Notes under the pieces: generated by a model | What the model saw: only the letters and a program-made list of their open reading frames with translations | What the model was told of the DNA's origin: nothing | The model's database searches: none | Translations under genes and position numbers: made by a program | DNA from: Mycolicibacterium sp. | Lineage (GTDB): Bacteria > Actinomycetota > Actinomycetes > Mycobacteriales > Mycobacteriaceae | NCBI GenBank assembly: GCA_020637165.1 | Contig: JACJWN010000011.1 | Span: 33,744-97,743 of the forward strand | Length of the DNA stretch: 64,000 nt | Reading direction: 5' to 3' | Shown here: positions 32,212-43,171 of the stretch, one piece after another | Layout of the letters: each line of letters begins with the position of its first letter | Numbering within the stretch: position 1 is the stretch's first letter

Positions 32212-33348
32212 CTAGCGCGTCTTGACGTCGACGAACGGCGGCTTGACGAGCTCACAGTCCAGCGGCCGACCGCGCACGTCGACGCTGACCGCCGCACCGT
32301 CGGCCAGGTCGGCGTCGGTGTCGATGAGCGCCAGCGCGATACCGGCGTTCAGGGTCGGCGAGAAGGTCCCCGAGGTAGTGATTCCCACCGGCTGGGCGTC
32401 GCGCAGCACCGTCATCCCGGCCCTCGGCACCCCGCGGCCGACGGCTCGCAGACCGCGCAGTACCCGGCGGGGCCCGGCCTTCTTCTCGGCAAGCAGCGCA
32501 TCGCGCCCCCAGAACTCGTCCTTGGACCAGCCGACCGCCCACCCGCAGCGGGCCTGCAGCGGGGAGATCTCCGTCGACAGCTCGTGGCCGTGCAGCGGGT
32601 AGCCCATCTCGGTACGCAGGGTGTCGCGGGCGCCCAGGCCCGCCAGTTGTCCGCCCCGGGACTCCACCTCGGCGACCAGGGCGTCGAAGACCGCCGGCGC
32701 GGCATCCCAGTCGGGCAATAGTTCGTAGCCCTGCTCACCGGTGTAGCCCGTCCGGCACACCCGCACCGCGGCGCCAGCGTACTCGGCGTCGGCGTACCCC
32801 ATGTAGTCCATCTCGGTGGGAAGCCCCAGGGCCGCCACCACCTCAGCCGAACGCGGCCCCTGCACCGCCAGGACCGCGTAGCGGCGGTGCTGGTCGGACA
32901 CCGATACCCCCGGGGGCGCGGCTTTCCGAAGCGCGGCCACCACCGCGGCGGTATTGGCCGCGTTGGGCACCAGGAAGATCTCGTCGTCGCTGACGTAGTA
33001 GGCGATCAGGTCGTCGATCACCCCGCCGTCGGCGGTGCAGCACAGCGTGTACTGGGCCTTGCCGGGGCCGATCCGGCGCAGATCGTTGGTCAGGGCGGAG
33101 TTGACGAAATCCGCCGCGCCTGGACCGCTCACCAGGGCCTTGCCCAGATGGCTGACGTCGAAGAGGCCCACCGCCTCGCGGGTAGCGCGGTGTTCGCCGA
33201 CCGTTCCGGCGTAGGACACCGGCATCAGCCAACCGCCGAACGGGGCGAAGGTGGCACCGCGTTCGCGATGGCGACTTTCCAGCGGGCCGTGCAGAAGATC
33301 GCCCTGTTGGGAATCGGATGTGTGGGTCACATCATCAGTCACGGACAC
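32212..33348 (-). CDS. gcvT: glycine cleavage system aminomethyltransferase (T protein)
   Basis: 378-aa T protein that transfers the methylene group of glycine to tetrahydrofolate. It has the N-terminal [22 protein letters not shown] and the folate-binding blocks [11 protein letters not shown] and [12 protein letters not shown] with the expected Asp and Glu. GTG at 33348 (VSVTDDVTH) matches the recalled homologue length; a second GTG lies two codons on. It is upstream of ilvE on the same strand and divergent from the aminopeptidase. In M. tuberculosis I recall an adenylate cyclase gene in this divergent gap; only 34 bp are present here. Confidence 0.95.
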   Translation of the reverse strand: MSVTDDVTHTSDSQQGDLLHGPLESRHRERGATFAPFGGWLMPVSYAGTVGEHRATREAVGLFDVSHLGKALVSGPGAADFVNSALTNDLRRIGPGKAQYTLCCTADGGVIDDLIAYYVSDDEIFLVPNAANTAAVVAALRKAAPPGVSVSDQHRRYAVLAVQGPRSAEVVAALGLPTEMDYMGYADAEYAGAAVRVCRTGYTGEQGYELLPDWDAAPAVFDALVAEVESRGGQLAGLGARDTLRTEMGYPLHGHELSTEISPLQARCGWAVGWSKDEFWGRDALLAEKKAGPRRVLRGLRAVGRGVPRAGMTVLRDAQPVGITTSGTFSPTLNAGIALALIDTDADLADGAAVSVDVRGRPLDCELVKPPFVDVKTR

Positions 33349-33382
33349 CAACCCTAATGCCCGTCCGATTAGGGTGGCGCTG

Positions 33383-34912
33383 GTGAGCACCCAACCCGGT
33401 TACCAGCCCCCCAGCGTCACCATCGCGACCACCGTTCCCCAACGCGGGTCCGGATCGGCGGTCTTGATCGTGCCCGTCGTCAGCGGCCTCGACGACGACG
33501 GCGCCCCGCAGGTGGTCGGGGGCCCATTCCTCGACGCCGAGGCGATCGGGGAGATCGAGGTCGCCCTGCGGGCCCTCGGCGCCAAGGGCAGCCCCGAGCA
33601 GCTCATCCGGCTGCATGTGCCCTCGCTGCCGGTCGGCAGCGTCTTGACGGTGGGGCTGGGCAAGCCCCGCGACGAGTGGCCTGCGGAGGTCGTCCGCCGA
33701 GCGTCCGGTGTCGCGGCACGCTCGCTGACCGGTGTTCAGTCGGTCATCACCACCCTGGGCGAACTGCACCTGCAGGCGGCCGTGGAGGGTTTGATCCTCG
33801 GCGCGTATCAGATGCACGAGTTCCGCAGCCCCAAGACCGCGCCCAAGGATCCGCCGCTGTCGAAGATCGTCGCGCTGAGCACCGCCTCGGACGCCAAACG
33901 GCAGGCCGCCCGCGGCGCCGACATCGCCGCGGCGGTGGCCACCGCACGCGACCTGGTCAATACCCCGCCCAGTCACCTACACCCCGAGGAATTCGCCAGG
34001 CGGGCGAAGACATTGGGCACCGCGGCCGGACTCACCGTCGAGGTGCTCGACGAGAAGGCGCTGGCCAAGGCCGGATACGGCGGGATCATCGGGGTGGGCA
34101 AGGGATCGGCGAACCCGCCGCGGCTGGTGCGGCTGACCCACCGCGGCGCCAAGAGCGGCGCCAAGAACGGTAAGGCCAAGAAGGTCGCACTGGTGGGCAA
34201 GGGCATCACCTTCGACACCGGCGGCATCTCGATCAAGCCGGCCGCCCAGATGCACCACATGACCTCCGACATGGGCGGGGCGGCGGCCGTGATCGCCACC
34301 ATGCTGCTCGCCGCCAGCCAGAAACTGCCCATCGACGTGATCGCCACGGTGCCGATGGCCGAGAACATGCCCTCGGCCACCGCGCAGCGCCCCGGTGATG
34401 TGTTGACCCAGTACGGCGGCACCACGGTGGAGGTTCTCAACACCGACGCCGAGGGCCGGTTGATCCTGGCCGACGCGATCGTGCGGGCCTGCGAGGACGA
34501 GCCCGACTATCTGATCGAGACCTCGACTCTGACCGGGGCCCAGACCATCGCGCTGGGCGCCCGGATTCCCGGGGTGATGGGCAGCGACGAGTTCCGAGAC
34601 CGGGTCGCGGCGCTGTCCCAGCAGATCGGCGAGAACGGCTGGCCGATGCCGCTTCCCGATGAGCTCGCCGATGACCTGAAGTCGGGGGTGGCCGACCTGG
34701 CCAACATCAGTGGCCAGCGTTTCGCCGGGATGCTGGTGGCCGGGGTCTACCTGCGCGAGTTCGTCGCCGAGGGCGTGCAGTGGGCGCATATCGACGTCGC
34801 CGGGCCGTCCTACAACACCACCGCGCCGTGGGGCTATACCCCCAAGGGCGGGACCGGGGTGCCGGTCCGGACGCTGTTCGCGGCCCTGGAGGATATCGCC
34901 GCGAACGGGTGA
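33383..34912 (+). CDS. pepB: leucyl aminopeptidase (M17)
   Basis: 509-aa M17 cytosol aminopeptidase with two metals. The catalytic core shows [16 protein letters not shown] (metal Lys/Asp), [11 protein letters not shown] and the [13 protein letters not shown] signature. The N-terminal third is the less conserved regulatory domain. GTG at 33383 has an AGGGTGG site upstream. Convergent with ephD, with 7 bp between stops. Confidence 0.94.
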   Translation: MSTQPGYQPPSVTIATTVPQRGSGSAVLIVPVVSGLDDDGAPQVVGGPFLDAEAIGEIEVALRALGAKGSPEQLIRLHVPSLPVGSVLTVGLGKPRDEWPAEVVRRASGVAARSLTGVQSVITTLGELHLQAAVEGLILGAYQMHEFRSPKTAPKDPPLSKIVALSTASDAKRQAARGADIAAAVATARDLVNTPPSHLHPEEFARRAKTLGTAAGLTVEVLDEKALAKAGYGGIIGVGKGSANPPRLVRLTHRGAKSGAKNGKAKKVALVGKGITFDTGGISIKPAAQMHHMTSDMGGAAAVIATMLLAASQKLPIDVIATVPMAENMPSATAQRPGDVLTQYGGTTVEVLNTDAEGRLILADAIVRACEDEPDYLIETSTLTGAQTIALGARIPGVMGSDEFRDRVAALSQQIGENGWPMPLPDELADDLKSGVADLANISGQRFAGMLVAGVYLREFVAEGVQWAHIDVAGPSYNTTAPWGYTPKGGTGVPVRTLFAALEDIAANG

Positions 34913-34919
34913 GCTGCGG

Positions 34920-36668
34920 TTACACCACTTTGCCGCGGGCGGTGCTGCGCAGCGCCTGCGGCATCAGCCGGGACGTCCCGTAGAGCAGATAGGCCTCCGG
35001 GGCCACCGGACGGATCGGCTTTCCCTTGCGCACCGCCGAGAGGATGGCGGCGGCCACCTTTTCCGGGCCGTACCGGCGCAGCTCGAACATCTTCTCCAAC
35101 TGGGCACGCCGCCCCGGCACGGCCGCCTGCCGGCCGTCGGGGGCGTGGAAGCCGGTCGCCGAGACGATATTGGTGTTGATCAGGCCCGGGCAGATCGTTG
35201 TCAATCCGACCCCGGCGGCGTCCAGTTCGGCGCGCAGGCAGTCGGAGAACATGAAAACCGCGGCCTTGGACGTGCAGTAGGCGTTGAGCGAACTCAGCGG
35301 CGCGTAGGCGGCCATCGAGGCGACGTTGACGACATGCCCCCCGGTGCCGCGTTCCACGAGCCGGGGCACGAAGGCCCGGCAGCCGTTCACCACCCCACCG
35401 AGGTTGACCTCGAGCACTCGGGCGAAGTCCTCCGCGGGCGTGTCCAGGAACGAGCCGGCCACCCCGATGCCGGCGTTGTTGACCACGATGTCGGGCACGC
35501 CGTGAACCGCGCAGACCTGATCGGCGAAACGCTGCACTGCGTCGGCGTCGGCGACGTCGACGGTGTGGGCATGCGCGACGCCACCGGCGGCGTTGATCTC
35601 CTGCGCGGTCTGCCCCGCGGCCGTCCCGTTGATATCGGCGGCAACGACCTCTGCTCCCTCGGCCGCGAAGGCCCTCGCGGTCGCCGCACCGATACCGCTG
35701 CCGGCGCCGGTGACCACGACGAGGGTGTCGCCGAACGGTTCGCGGGTTCGCCCCACCTCGGCGCGCAGCAGCGCCCGGCCCGCCGGTGCGCCGTTGAGGT
35801 GTTCGACAAACTCGGTCACCGCGGCGGCGACGACCTGCGGGTGCGTCAGCGGCAGCCAGTGCCCGGCGTGGATGTCGCGGCGCCACAGCCGGGCCACCCA
35901 TCGCGGCGTGTCGTCGTAGACGTAGGGACGTACGAACCTGTCCCGGGTGTTGACCAGCAGTTGCACCGGAACGGCGACCCGCCGGTCCCGGGCGGACCGG
36001 TTCAGCACGCGGGGGAAGTTGGCGCGGTAGATCTTCATCCCGTTGGCGGCGTCGGCGACGAAGGTCGGCCCCTGGTGGCGACGCTGCCGGGGAACGCCGG
36101 TGTTGATCACGTGCCTGCGGGCGAAATCGGCCAGGAAAGCCCGCATGATCGGTCCCGCCAGCCTCGTCCGGAAGAACAACATGTAGCTGAAGTGCAGGCC
36201 CTGGGCCAGCGCCCGGGCGAACCGCCTGGGCCGATAGGGGCGGGAAAGTCCGTCCCGCAGGAAGCGGGCCAGCTGGCCGGTGTCGGGTCCCGAGATCGAC
36301 GTGGAGGAGGCCACCCGCTGCGCGGCCTCCGGGCGGGTGACGTACTCCCAGACGGTGGCCGCGCCCCAGTCGTGGCCGACGACGTGAACCGGCGCGTCCG
36401 GGGACATCGCGGCGGCGACGGCGGCGAAGTCGTCGGCCAGTTGCTCGACGGTGTAGGCCGACGGGGACGAGGGCACCTCCGATGCTCCCGCGCCCCGGTT
36501 GTCGTAGCGGATGATCCGGTAGTCGTCGCGCAGTTGTTCCACCACGCTGTCCCACAGCACGTGGGAATCGGGCCAGCCGTGCACGAACACGACGGTCGGC
36601 CCGGCCGGGTTGCCCTCCTCGTAGACGGCGATGCGGGTGCCGTCACCGGCGTGAACGAAGGTCGGCAT
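34920..36668 (-). CDS. ephD: EphD-type alpha/beta hydrolase - short-chain dehydrogenase fusion
   Basis: 582-aa fusion. Residues about 1-285 are an alpha/beta hydrolase of the epoxide hydrolase type: HGWPDS oxyanion block, GHDWGAATVWEY with nucleophile Asp, and a catalytic His in HAGHWLPLTHP. About 310-560 are a classical SDR: TGAGSGIG dinucleotide motif, NNAGIG, and Y-x3-K in AYCTSKAA. In M. tuberculosis EphD is reported to reduce ketones on mycolic acids. The ATG at 36668 is chosen because homology begins MPTFVHAGDGTRIAVYE. Shares an operon with the small gene upstream. Confidence 0.93.
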   Translation of the reverse strand: MPTFVHAGDGTRIAVYEEGNPAGPTVVFVHGWPDSHVLWDSVVEQLRDDYRIIRYDNRGAGASEVPSSPSAYTVEQLADDFAAVAAAMSPDAPVHVVGHDWGAATVWEYVTRPEAAQRVASSTSISGPDTGQLARFLRDGLSRPYRPRRFARALAQGLHFSYMLFFRTRLAGPIMRAFLADFARRHVINTGVPRQRRHQGPTFVADAANGMKIYRANFPRVLNRSARDRRVAVPVQLLVNTRDRFVRPYVYDDTPRWVARLWRRDIHAGHWLPLTHPQVVAAAVTEFVEHLNGAPAGRALLRAEVGRTREPFGDTLVVVTGAGSGIGAATARAFAAEGAEVVAADINGTAAGQTAQEINAAGGVAHAHTVDVADADAVQRFADQVCAVHGVPDIVVNNAGIGVAGSFLDTPAEDFARVLEVNLGGVVNGCRAFVPRLVERGTGGHVVNVASMAAYAPLSSLNAYCTSKAAVFMFSDCLRAELDAAGVGLTTICPGLINTNIVSATGFHAPDGRQAAVPGRRAQLEKMFELRRYGPEKVAAAILSAVRKGKPIRPVAPEAYLLYGTSRLMPQALRSTARGKVV

Positions 36669-36675
36669 CCGTCGA

Positions 36676-37005
36676 TTATGGCCCGTCGAGTTCAGAGCGC
36701 TGGGCACGGCGGCGTTCGATGCGGCGGCGGGCGTCGAAGTCCCGCATCCGCTGGGGGTAGCCCAGTTTCTGCACGTCATAGACGGGAATTTGGAGCACCT
36801 CCCCGACTCGCCTGGCCCCGGCCGCACCCCCGACCGGGCGGCGCGTCCACTCGCCGTCGGCGGCCACCAGGACCACCGTAAGCGGTGTCACCGGGGTCTT
36901 CGGTTCGACGAAGGCCTCCACACCGGTGCGCTGGGCGGTCCATTGCCGCAGGTATCGGAGGTCGGCAGAGCCTCGGTCACCCTTGAATCTGTCGAAAAAC
37001 CCCAC
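36676..37005 (-). CDS. small conserved protein upstream of ephD
   Basis: 109-aa basic protein beginning VGFFDRFKGDRGSADL, with a central VEAFVEPKTPVTPLTVVLVAADGEWTRR and a C-terminal YPQRMRDFDARRRIERRR. Family members are found across mycobacteria, often annotated as oxidoreductase without support. I see no catalytic motif. The GTG at 37005 fits the homologue start; 7 bp separate it from ephD, so they are probably co-transcribed. Confidence 0.75.
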   Translation of the reverse strand: MGFFDRFKGDRGSADLRYLRQWTAQRTGVEAFVEPKTPVTPLTVVLVAADGEWTRRPVGGAAGARRVGEVLQIPVYDVQKLGYPQRMRDFDARRRIERRRAQRSELDGP

Positions 37006-37127
37006 GGTTCGATGGTGCCAGAGAAATTCACCCGCGCCTTCGCCGCCGGTATGCGCCCGAGAATGACAGGATTGGGAAGCGCTGCTGTGGTAAGCCAGAT
37101 GTCGACCGACTTTAGGAGTCAAAACAC

Positions 37128-38852
37128 ATGGCCGTCTCCGTCCAGATGCCCGCACTCGGCGAGAGCGTCACCGAGGGCACCGTCACCCGCTGGCTCAAGC
37201 AGGAGGGTGACACCGTCGAGGTGGACGAGCCGCTGCTGGAGGTGTCGACCGACAAGGTCGACACCGAGATCCCCGCCCCGGCATCGGGGGTGCTGAGCAA
37301 GATCATCGCCCACGAGGACGACACCGTCGCCGTCGGCGGCGATCTAGCCGTCATCTCCGACGCCGGCGAGGCGCCCGCACCGCAGGCCGCCCCGGTCGAG
37401 CAGCCGGCACCCGCACCCCAACCCGCCGCCGAGGCGTCGCCCGCCCCGGCGCCGGCACCCACCCCCCAGCCGGCCGCAGATTCGGGGTCGGCCACCGCGG
37501 TGTTGATGCCCGAACTCGGCGAATCGGTCACCGAGGGCACCGTGACGCGGTGGTTGAAGAAGGTCGGCGACTCCGTCGCGGTGGACGAACCCCTCGTCGA
37601 GGTCTCCACCGACAAGGTCGATACCGAGATCCCGTCGCCGGCCGCCGGCACCCTGCTCAGCATCACCGCCGAGGAGGACGCCACCGTTCCCGTCGGGGGC
37701 GAGCTGGCCAGGATCGGTGCCGCCGGAGCCGCAGCACAGCCCCCCGCGCCGGCACCGGCCCCCGCGGCGCCACCGCCACCGCCGCCGCCGCCCCCGGCCC
37801 CGGCCCCCGCGCCGCAGCCCAAGGCTGAGCCCACACCCCCGCCAACCCCGGCTCCGAAGCCCGAACCCGCGGCGACCCCGGCCGCCGGCGGCGACGGCGC
37901 CCCCTACGTCACTCCCCTGGTCCGCAAGCTGGCCGCCGAGAACGGTGTCGATCTGGCGTCGGTCAAGGGAACCGGCGTCGGTGGCCGCATCCGCAAACAG
38001 GATGTGCTGGCGGCGGCGGAGAGCAAGAAGGCTCCGGCCGCCCCCGCCGCCCCGGCCGCCCCGGCCGCCCCGGCCGCGGCCCCGGCTACCAAGGCGCCCG
38101 CCGCGGCGGCCCCCGCCCCGCTGGCCCACCTGCGCGGCACCACCGCGAAGGCCAATCGGATCCGGCAGATCACCGCCCGCAAGACCCGCGAGTCACTGCA
38201 GGCGACCGCACAGCTCACCCAGACCCACGAGGCCGACATGACCAAGATCGTGGCGCTGCGGGCCAAGGCCAAAAAGGACTTTGCCGAACGGGAGGGCGTG
38301 AACCTCACATTTCTGCCGTTCATCGCCCGTGCCGTCATCGACGCGCTCAAGGCCCACCCGAACATCAACGCCAGCTACAACGAGGACACCGGCGAGATCA
38401 CCTACTACGACGCCGAACACCTCGGTTTCGCGGTCGACACCGAGCAGGGTCTGCTCTCGCCGGTCGTCCACAACGCCGGGGATCTTTCGCTGGCCGGACT
38501 GGCACGCGCGATCAACGACATCGCCGCACGCGCCCGTTCTGGCAACCTGAAGCCCGACGAGTTGTCCGGGGGCACCTTCACCATCACCAATATCGGCAGC
38601 CAGGGCGCATTGTTCGACACCCCGATCCTGGTCCCGCCGCAGGCCGCCATGCTCGGCACCGGCGCGATCGTCAAGCGACCGCGGGTGATCGTCGACGAAT
38701 TCGGCAACGAGTCGATCGGCGTCCGCTCGATCTGCTACCTGCCGCTGACCTACGACCATCGCCTCATCGACGGCGCCGACGCCGGCCGTTTCCTGACCAC
38801 GGTCAGGAAGCGTCTGGAGGAAGGCGAGTTCGAAGCCGAACTCGGGCTCTAG
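37128..38852 (+). CDS. dlaT: dihydrolipoamide acyltransferase (E2)
   Basis: 574-aa E2 component of the mycobacterial pyruvate dehydrogenase and peroxynitrite reductase complexes. Two lipoyl domains with Lys43 and Lys163 (both in TDKVDTE), Pro/Ala-rich linkers including a run of nine Pro, an E3-binding domain ([17 protein letters not shown]), then the catalytic domain with His544 and Asp548 in [12 protein letters not shown] lies 10 nt upstream of the ATG. Lies beside lipB and lipA, which make its lipoyl group, so supply and client are encoded together. Confidence 0.95.
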   Translation: MAVSVQMPALGESVTEGTVTRWLKQEGDTVEVDEPLLEVSTDKVDTEIPAPASGVLSKIIAHEDDTVAVGGDLAVISDAGEAPAPQAAPVEQPAPAPQPAAEASPAPAPAPTPQPAADSGSATAVLMPELGESVTEGTVTRWLKKVGDSVAVDEPLVEVSTDKVDTEIPSPAAGTLLSITAEEDATVPVGGELARIGAAGAAAQPPAPAPAPAAPPPPPPPPPAPAPAPQPKAEPTPPPTPAPKPEPAATPAAGGDGAPYVTPLVRKLAAENGVDLASVKGTGVGGRIRKQDVLAAAESKKAPAAPAAPAAPAAPAAAPATKAPAAAAPAPLAHLRGTTAKANRIRQITARKTRESLQATAQLTQTHEADMTKIVALRAKAKKDFAEREGVNLTFLPFIARAVIDALKAHPNINASYNEDTGEITYYDAEHLGFAVDTEQGLLSPVVHNAGDLSLAGLARAINDIAARARSGNLKPDELSGGTFTITNIGSQGALFDTPILVPPQAAMLGTGAIVKRPRVIVDEFGNESIGVRSICYLPLTYDHRLIDGADAGRFLTTVRKRLEEGEFEAELGL

Positions 38853-38869
38853 GGGCGGTCGGCTCAGCG

Positions 38870-39790
38870 GTGGGTGGACAAGCCGGGACTTTGACCGTTG
38901 CCATCGCCGGCTCCTCCGGCGTGATCGGATCGGCCCTGGTGGCGGCGCTGCGCTCGGCAGACCACCGGGTGCTACGGATCGTGCGGCGATCCCCGTCCGG
39001 CCGCGACGAACTGTTCTGGGATCCGGGCAGCGGCGAGTTCGATCCGACCGGCCTGCACGGTGTCGACGCCGTGGTCAACCTGTGCGGTGTCGGTGTCGGC
39101 GACCGGCGCTGGTCCGGCGCCTTCAAGCAGGCCCTGCGCGACAGCCGCATCGACCCGACCGAGGTGATCTCCGCGGCGGTGGTCGAGGCGGGTGTTCCGA
39201 CGCTCGTCAACGCGAGCGCGGTGGGCTACTACGGCGACACCGGCAACCAGATCATCGACGAATCCGCGCCGCCCGGAGCGGGATTCCTGGCCCAGCTGTG
39301 TGTGGATTGGGAGGCAGCCACCCGGCCGGCCGAAGCGGCCGGGGTCAGGGTGGTGCTCGCCCGCACCGGCCTCGTGCTCTCCTCCACCGGAGGAGTGCTC
39401 GGCAGGCTCAAACCGCTGTTCGGACTGGGGTTGGGCGGACGGTTGGGTGCCGGCCGGCAGTACATGCCGTGGATCAGCCTCGAGGACGAGGTTCGCGCGC
39501 TGCTGTTCGCCATCGGCAGCGAGGTGTTGTCCGGCCCGGTGAACTTCACCGGACCCGCCCCAGTGACCAACGCCGAGTTCACCGCGGCGCTCGGCCGGGC
39601 CGTGAACCGGAAAGCACCCTGGCCGGTGCCCGGGTTCGCGCTCAAGGCCCTGCTTGGAGAGTTCGCCGAGGAGGGCCTGCTCGGCGGTCAGCGGGCTATT
39701 CCCGCCGCCTTGGAGCGTGCGGGCTTCGTGTTCCACCACAACACCATCGGCGAGGCACTCGCCTATGCCACAGGGCCGGCGCGGGGGTAG
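38870..39790 (+). CDS. TIGR01777-type NAD-dependent epimerase-like protein
   Basis: 306-aa SDR-superfamily protein: Rossmann motif [14 protein letters not shown] near the N-terminus, then [25 protein letters not shown] and a C-terminal DUF1731-like block. The family includes the plant SulA-like proteins; substrate unknown. The start is GTG at 38870, and a TTG 21 nt later (LTVAIAG) is possible. It lies 17 bp after dlaT and 12 bp before lipB, so it belongs to the lipoate operon. Confidence 0.88.
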   Translation: MGGQAGTLTVAIAGSSGVIGSALVAALRSADHRVLRIVRRSPSGRDELFWDPGSGEFDPTGLHGVDAVVNLCGVGVGDRRWSGAFKQALRDSRIDPTEVISAAVVEAGVPTLVNASAVGYYGDTGNQIIDESAPPGAGFLAQLCVDWEAATRPAEAAGVRVVLARTGLVLSSTGGVLGRLKPLFGLGLGGRLGAGRQYMPWISLEDEVRALLFAIGSEVLSGPVNFTGPAPVTNAEFTAALGRAVNRKAPWPVPGFALKALLGEFAEEGLLGGQRAIPAALERAGFVFHHNTIGEALAYATGPARG

Positions 39791-39802
39791 TAACGTCGGG
39801 GC

Positions 39803-40489
39803 GTGCGGCAGTCCATCCGCTCCAGCGACAGCCCGGTACAGATCCGGCAACTGAGCATGCTCGGTTACTCCGAGGCCTGGCAGTTGCAGCGCGAGATCGC
39901 GGAGGCTCGGGTGGCCGGCGGCGCCGACACCCTGCTGCTGCTCGAACACCCGCCGGTCTACACCGCTGGCAAGCGCACCGAGGCTCACGAGCGCCCAGTC
40001 GACGGCACCCCCGTGATCGACACCGACCGGGGCGGAAAGATCACCTGGCACGGACCCGGACAACTGGTCGGCTACCCCGTCATCGGGCTGGCCCAGCCCA
40101 TGGACGTGCTGAATTACGTTCGGCGCCTGGAACAGTCGCTGATCAGCGTGTGCGCCGACCTCGGGCTGGAGGCCGGCCGGGTCGAGGGCCGCTCCGGGGT
40201 CTGGCTGCCCGCCGGGTCCGGTCGGCCGGTCCGCAAGATCGCCGCGATCGGCATCCGGGTGGCGCGCGGCATCACACTGCACGGATTCGCCCTGAACTGC
40301 GATTGCGACCTTGCGGCCTTCAGTCGGATCGTGCCGTGCGGCATCGCCGACGCCGGGGTGACGTCGCTGAGTTCCGAACTCGGCCGGCGGGTCGGCGTCG
40401 AGGAGATCCGGACCCGGATCGCCGAGGCGGTCTGCGACGCCCTCGACGGCCTGCTGGCCGTGACCGGTCCCGTAGCATCGCAACCATGA
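39803..40489 (+). CDS. lipB: octanoyl-ACP:protein N-octanoyltransferase
   Basis: 228-aa transferase that moves octanoate from acyl carrier protein to the lipoyl lysine of E2 and GcvH proteins. The catalytic dyad is present: Lys145 (RKIAAIG) and Cys179 (VPCGIADAG), along with [20 protein letters not shown] start. The stop overlaps the lipA ATG, so the two are coupled. Confidence 0.95.
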   Translation: MRQSIRSSDSPVQIRQLSMLGYSEAWQLQREIAEARVAGGADTLLLLEHPPVYTAGKRTEAHERPVDGTPVIDTDRGGKITWHGPGQLVGYPVIGLAQPMDVLNYVRRLEQSLISVCADLGLEAGRVEGRSGVWLPAGSGRPVRKIAAIGIRVARGITLHGFALNCDCDLAAFSRIVPCGIADAGVTSLSSELGRRVGVEEIRTRIAEAVCDALDGLLAVTGPVASQP

Positions 40490-41457
40490 GCGTCGGACCG
40501 GGTGACCGCAAGCTCTTGCGGCTCGAGGTGCGCAATGCCCAGACCCCGATCGAGCGCAAGCCCCCGTGGATCAAGACAAGGGCGCGGATGGGTCCGGAGT
40601 ACACCTCGTTGAAGGGCCTGGTCCGCCGCGAGGGCTTGCACACCGTGTGCGAGGAAGCCGGCTGCCCGAACATCTTCGAATGCTGGGAGGACCGCGAGGC
40701 CACCTTCCTCATCGGTGGCGAGCAGTGCACCCGCCGCTGCGACTTCTGTCAGATCGACACCGGCAAGCCGGCCGAACTCGACCGCGACGAACCGCGCCGG
40801 GTGGCCCAGAGCGTCGCCGCGATGGGCCTGAAATACGCCACCATCACCGGGGTAGCCCGCGACGACCTGCCCGACGGCGGGGCCTGGCTGTACGCCGAGA
40901 CGGTGCGCGCCATCAAGGAACTCAACCCCTCGACCGGGGTGGAGTTGCTGGCGCCGGACTTCAACGGCGATCCGGCCCTGTTGCGGCAGGTGTTCGATTC
41001 CCGGCCGGAGGTCTTCGCACACAATCTGGAGACGGTCCCGCGGATCTTCAAACGGATCCGCCCGGCGTTCCGCTACCAGCGCAGCCTCGACGTCCTCACT
41101 GCGGCTCGGGAGTTCGGCCTGGTCACCAAGAGCAACCTCATCCTCGGTATGGGCGAGACCGTCGAGGAGGTGCACACCGCGTTGGCCGACCTGCACGACG
41201 CCGGCTGCGACATCGTCACCGTCACCCAGTATCTGCGGCCCTCGCCGCGGCACCACCCGGTCGAACGGTGGGTCACCCCCGAGGAGTTCGTCGAGCTGGC
41301 CGGCTACGCCGAGGGGTTGGGATTCGCCGGGGTCCTGGCCGGGCCGTTGGTGCGTTCCTCCTACCGGGCCGGGCGTCTCTACGCCCAGGCCGCCGCCACA
41401 CACCGGCTTCCGGACGCGACTCCGGCCCGAGACTCACAGCACCCTACGTATCCTTGA
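40486..41457 (+). CDS. lipA: lipoyl synthase
   Basis: 323-aa radical SAM enzyme that inserts two sulfurs into octanoyl groups. The radical SAM cluster is C81-x3-C85-x2-C88 (CTRRCDFC), and the auxiliary cluster C55-x4-C60-x5-C66 ([12 protein letters not shown]), the one sacrificed as sulfur donor. The C-terminal [12 protein letters not shown] carries the Ser ligand. It is the middle gene of the lipoate operon and begins 4 nt into the lipB stop region. Confidence 0.96.
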   Translation: MSVGPGDRKLLRLEVRNAQTPIERKPPWIKTRARMGPEYTSLKGLVRREGLHTVCEEAGCPNIFECWEDREATFLIGGEQCTRRCDFCQIDTGKPAELDRDEPRRVAQSVAAMGLKYATITGVARDDLPDGGAWLYAETVRAIKELNPSTGVELLAPDFNGDPALLRQVFDSRPEVFAHNLETVPRIFKRIRPAFRYQRSLDVLTAAREFGLVTKSNLILGMGETVEEVHTALADLHDAGCDIVTVTQYLRPSPRHHPVERWVTPEEFVELAGYAEGLGFAGVLAGPLVRSSYRAGRLYAQAAATHRLPDATPARDSQHPTYP

Positions 41458-41462
41458 CAGCT

Positions 41463-42218
41463 ATGGCGAAATCCCGCACGCCCGCCCAGACCAAGGCGGC
41501 AAAAGCCGAAGCCAAAGCCGCACGTAAAGCCGCCTCGAAACAGCGCCGCACCCAGTTGTGGCAGGCGTTCCAGATGCAGCGCAAGGAAGACGGCCGGCTG
41601 CTGCCCTACATGGTCGGCGCCTTCGTGGTGATCGTCGCGGCGTCGGTGGCCGTCGGCCTGGTGATCGGCGGGTTCACCAAGTACCTGATGATCGTGTTCG
41701 GCGTCGTGCTCGGCGTCCTCGTCGCGTTCATCATCTTCGGTCGGCGCGCGCAGAAGAACGTCTACCGAAAGGCCGAGGGGCAGGCCGGGGCCGCCGCCTG
41801 GGCCCTGGACAACCTTCGCGGCAAGTGGCGGGTGACACCCGGCGTCGCAGCCACCGGGCATCTCGACGCCGTGCACCGGGTGATCGGCCGGCCGGGGGTG
41901 ATCTTCGTCGGCGAGGGTTCGCCGGCGCGGGTCAAGCCGCTGCTGGCCCAGGAGAAGAAGCGCACCGCGCGCCTGATCGGCGAGATACCGATCTACGACG
42001 TGATCATCGGCAACGGCGAGGGCGAGGTGCCGCTGGCCAAGCTGGAACGCCACCTGACCCGGCTGCCGGCCAACATCACCGTCAAGCAGATGGACATCCT
42101 GGAGTCCAAGCTGACCGCGCTCGGCAGCAGGATGGGTCCGGCGGCCGCGATGCCGAAGGGCCCGCTGCCCTCGCAGGCCAAGATGCGCGGGGTGCAGCGG
42201 ACCGTCCGCCGGCGCTGA
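41463..42218 (+). CDS. DUF4191 membrane protein (Rv2219-like)
   Basis: 251 aa, beginning with a Lys/Ala-rich stretch (SRTPAQTKAAKAEAKAARKAA) and followed by two transmembrane helices (about residues 50-72 and 75-97). The rest is a soluble domain that contains GVIFVGEGSPARVKPLLAQEKKR. Conserved in actinobacteria beside lipA; function unknown. Starts 5 bp after lipA. Confidence 0.88.
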   Translation: MAKSRTPAQTKAAKAEAKAARKAASKQRRTQLWQAFQMQRKEDGRLLPYMVGAFVVIVAASVAVGLVIGGFTKYLMIVFGVVLGVLVAFIIFGRRAQKNVYRKAEGQAGAAAWALDNLRGKWRVTPGVAATGHLDAVHRVIGRPGVIFVGEGSPARVKPLLAQEKKRTARLIGEIPIYDVIIGNGEGEVPLAKLERHLTRLPANITVKQMDILESKLTALGSRMGPAAAMPKGPLPSQAKMRGVQRTVRRR

Positions 42219-42252
42219 CTCCCTTCCCCGTGCGCTAAGTCCCTCCCCGTGT

Positions 42253-42307
42253 GAGTGAGGACTCACGCATAAGAAGTGCGGGTGACCCACTGCGTGGTTC
42301 CTCACCC
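42253..42307. repeat. palindromic repeat, copy 1
   Basis: Arms 42255-42269 and 42291-42305 (GTGAGGACTCACGCA with TGCGTGGTTCCTCAC) match at 13 of 15 positions and could form a hairpin. The loop contains AAGAAGTGCG (42271-42280), shared exactly with copy 2 at 43190-43199. It lies between the convergent DUF4191 gene and the decayed DUF559 gene, so it could also terminate either transcript. Confidence 0.7.
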
Positions 42308-42315
42308 GAAGCGGC

Positions 42316-43091
42316 TCAGCCCAGCGGCACACCTGCAGCGGCCACCCGGCGCACGATGTCGTCGCGGCGATCCCCGGCCAGCACCCTGATCCGGCGCCAG
42401 CCGAGGCCGTCGAGGTACTCCGATCGGCCGCTGTCGCCGCGGTACTGCACGCGGTCGCTGCGATGCTGCTCACCGTCGTATTCAACGGCAACCATGAACT
42501 CCTCCCAGCCCATGTCGGGGAAATACCGCCGGTAGCCGTCGGCCGCGATCACCGGTATCTGCGTCCGCGGCCGGGGGTCGACGAGGTCGAGCAGGCGCGG
42601 CACCCGCCGGCGGCCTCTGAGTCGGGGATGCGCGTCGAGTACGACGACCACATCAACGGTCTCGAAGGGCGCGGCCCGGGCCACCGGGTCGAGACGCTGC
42701 AGAGCGGTGCCGAAGGGGCCGCGCCGGGCGAGATCGAATGCGGTGCGTTCGACCGTCGTGACCGTCATACCTCGAATCCGACCGATCTCGCGGTCGAGCA
42801 GCGTCCCCCGGCGGACGATGATTCCCGCAGGGGTCTTGTTGTGCGCGAGGTTCAACTCAATGGCGGTCTGCGGCTCGACCCAACCCGCGCCGTGCAGCGC
42901 CGATGCCCCCAGGCCGGGGACGATCCCCTGCGCCGCGACCACAGCCAGGCCGCCTCGATGCGGTCGTCGAGACACAGCCGCGCTCGTTTCGGCGCGTCGA
43001 CGTCCGGTAGCAGCCGACGGTGATCGGCGGCCAGTTCGTAGCGACTCACCCGGCCGGCTGCCAGGGCCTCGCTGGCGATGAACGGTCCCAT
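42316..43091 (-). pseudogene. decayed DUF559/AbiEi-like protein gene
   Basis: Two frames together recreate a mycobacterial protein family with an N-terminal DNA-binding-like half and a C-terminal DUF559 (restriction/Vsr-like nuclease) half. Frame one from ATG 43091 gives MGPFIASEALAAGRVSRYELA to AAWLWS; a -1 shift at about 42931-42939 leads to frame two with QGIVPGLGASALHGAGW and on to FMVAVEYDGEQHR, which carries the nuclease Glu/Asp-like residues. A stretch expected between RRVPRLLDLVD and PRTQIPV is missing, about 25-30 residues by memory of homologues, so it is doubly disabled. It is bracketed by two palindromic repeats. Confidence 0.75.
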
Positions 43092-43171
43092 AGGCGTTGA
43101 CCGTGCCGGTTCGGCTCCGGCCAGCCCTTCAGCGATCCACAAGCCCCACTGAGTGATCCACAGGGACTGAC

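Noticed and set aside
38972-40483. 503-codon frame antisense to the epimerase-like gene and lipB
   Set aside because: Overlaps two well-supported genes; typical high-GC shadow.
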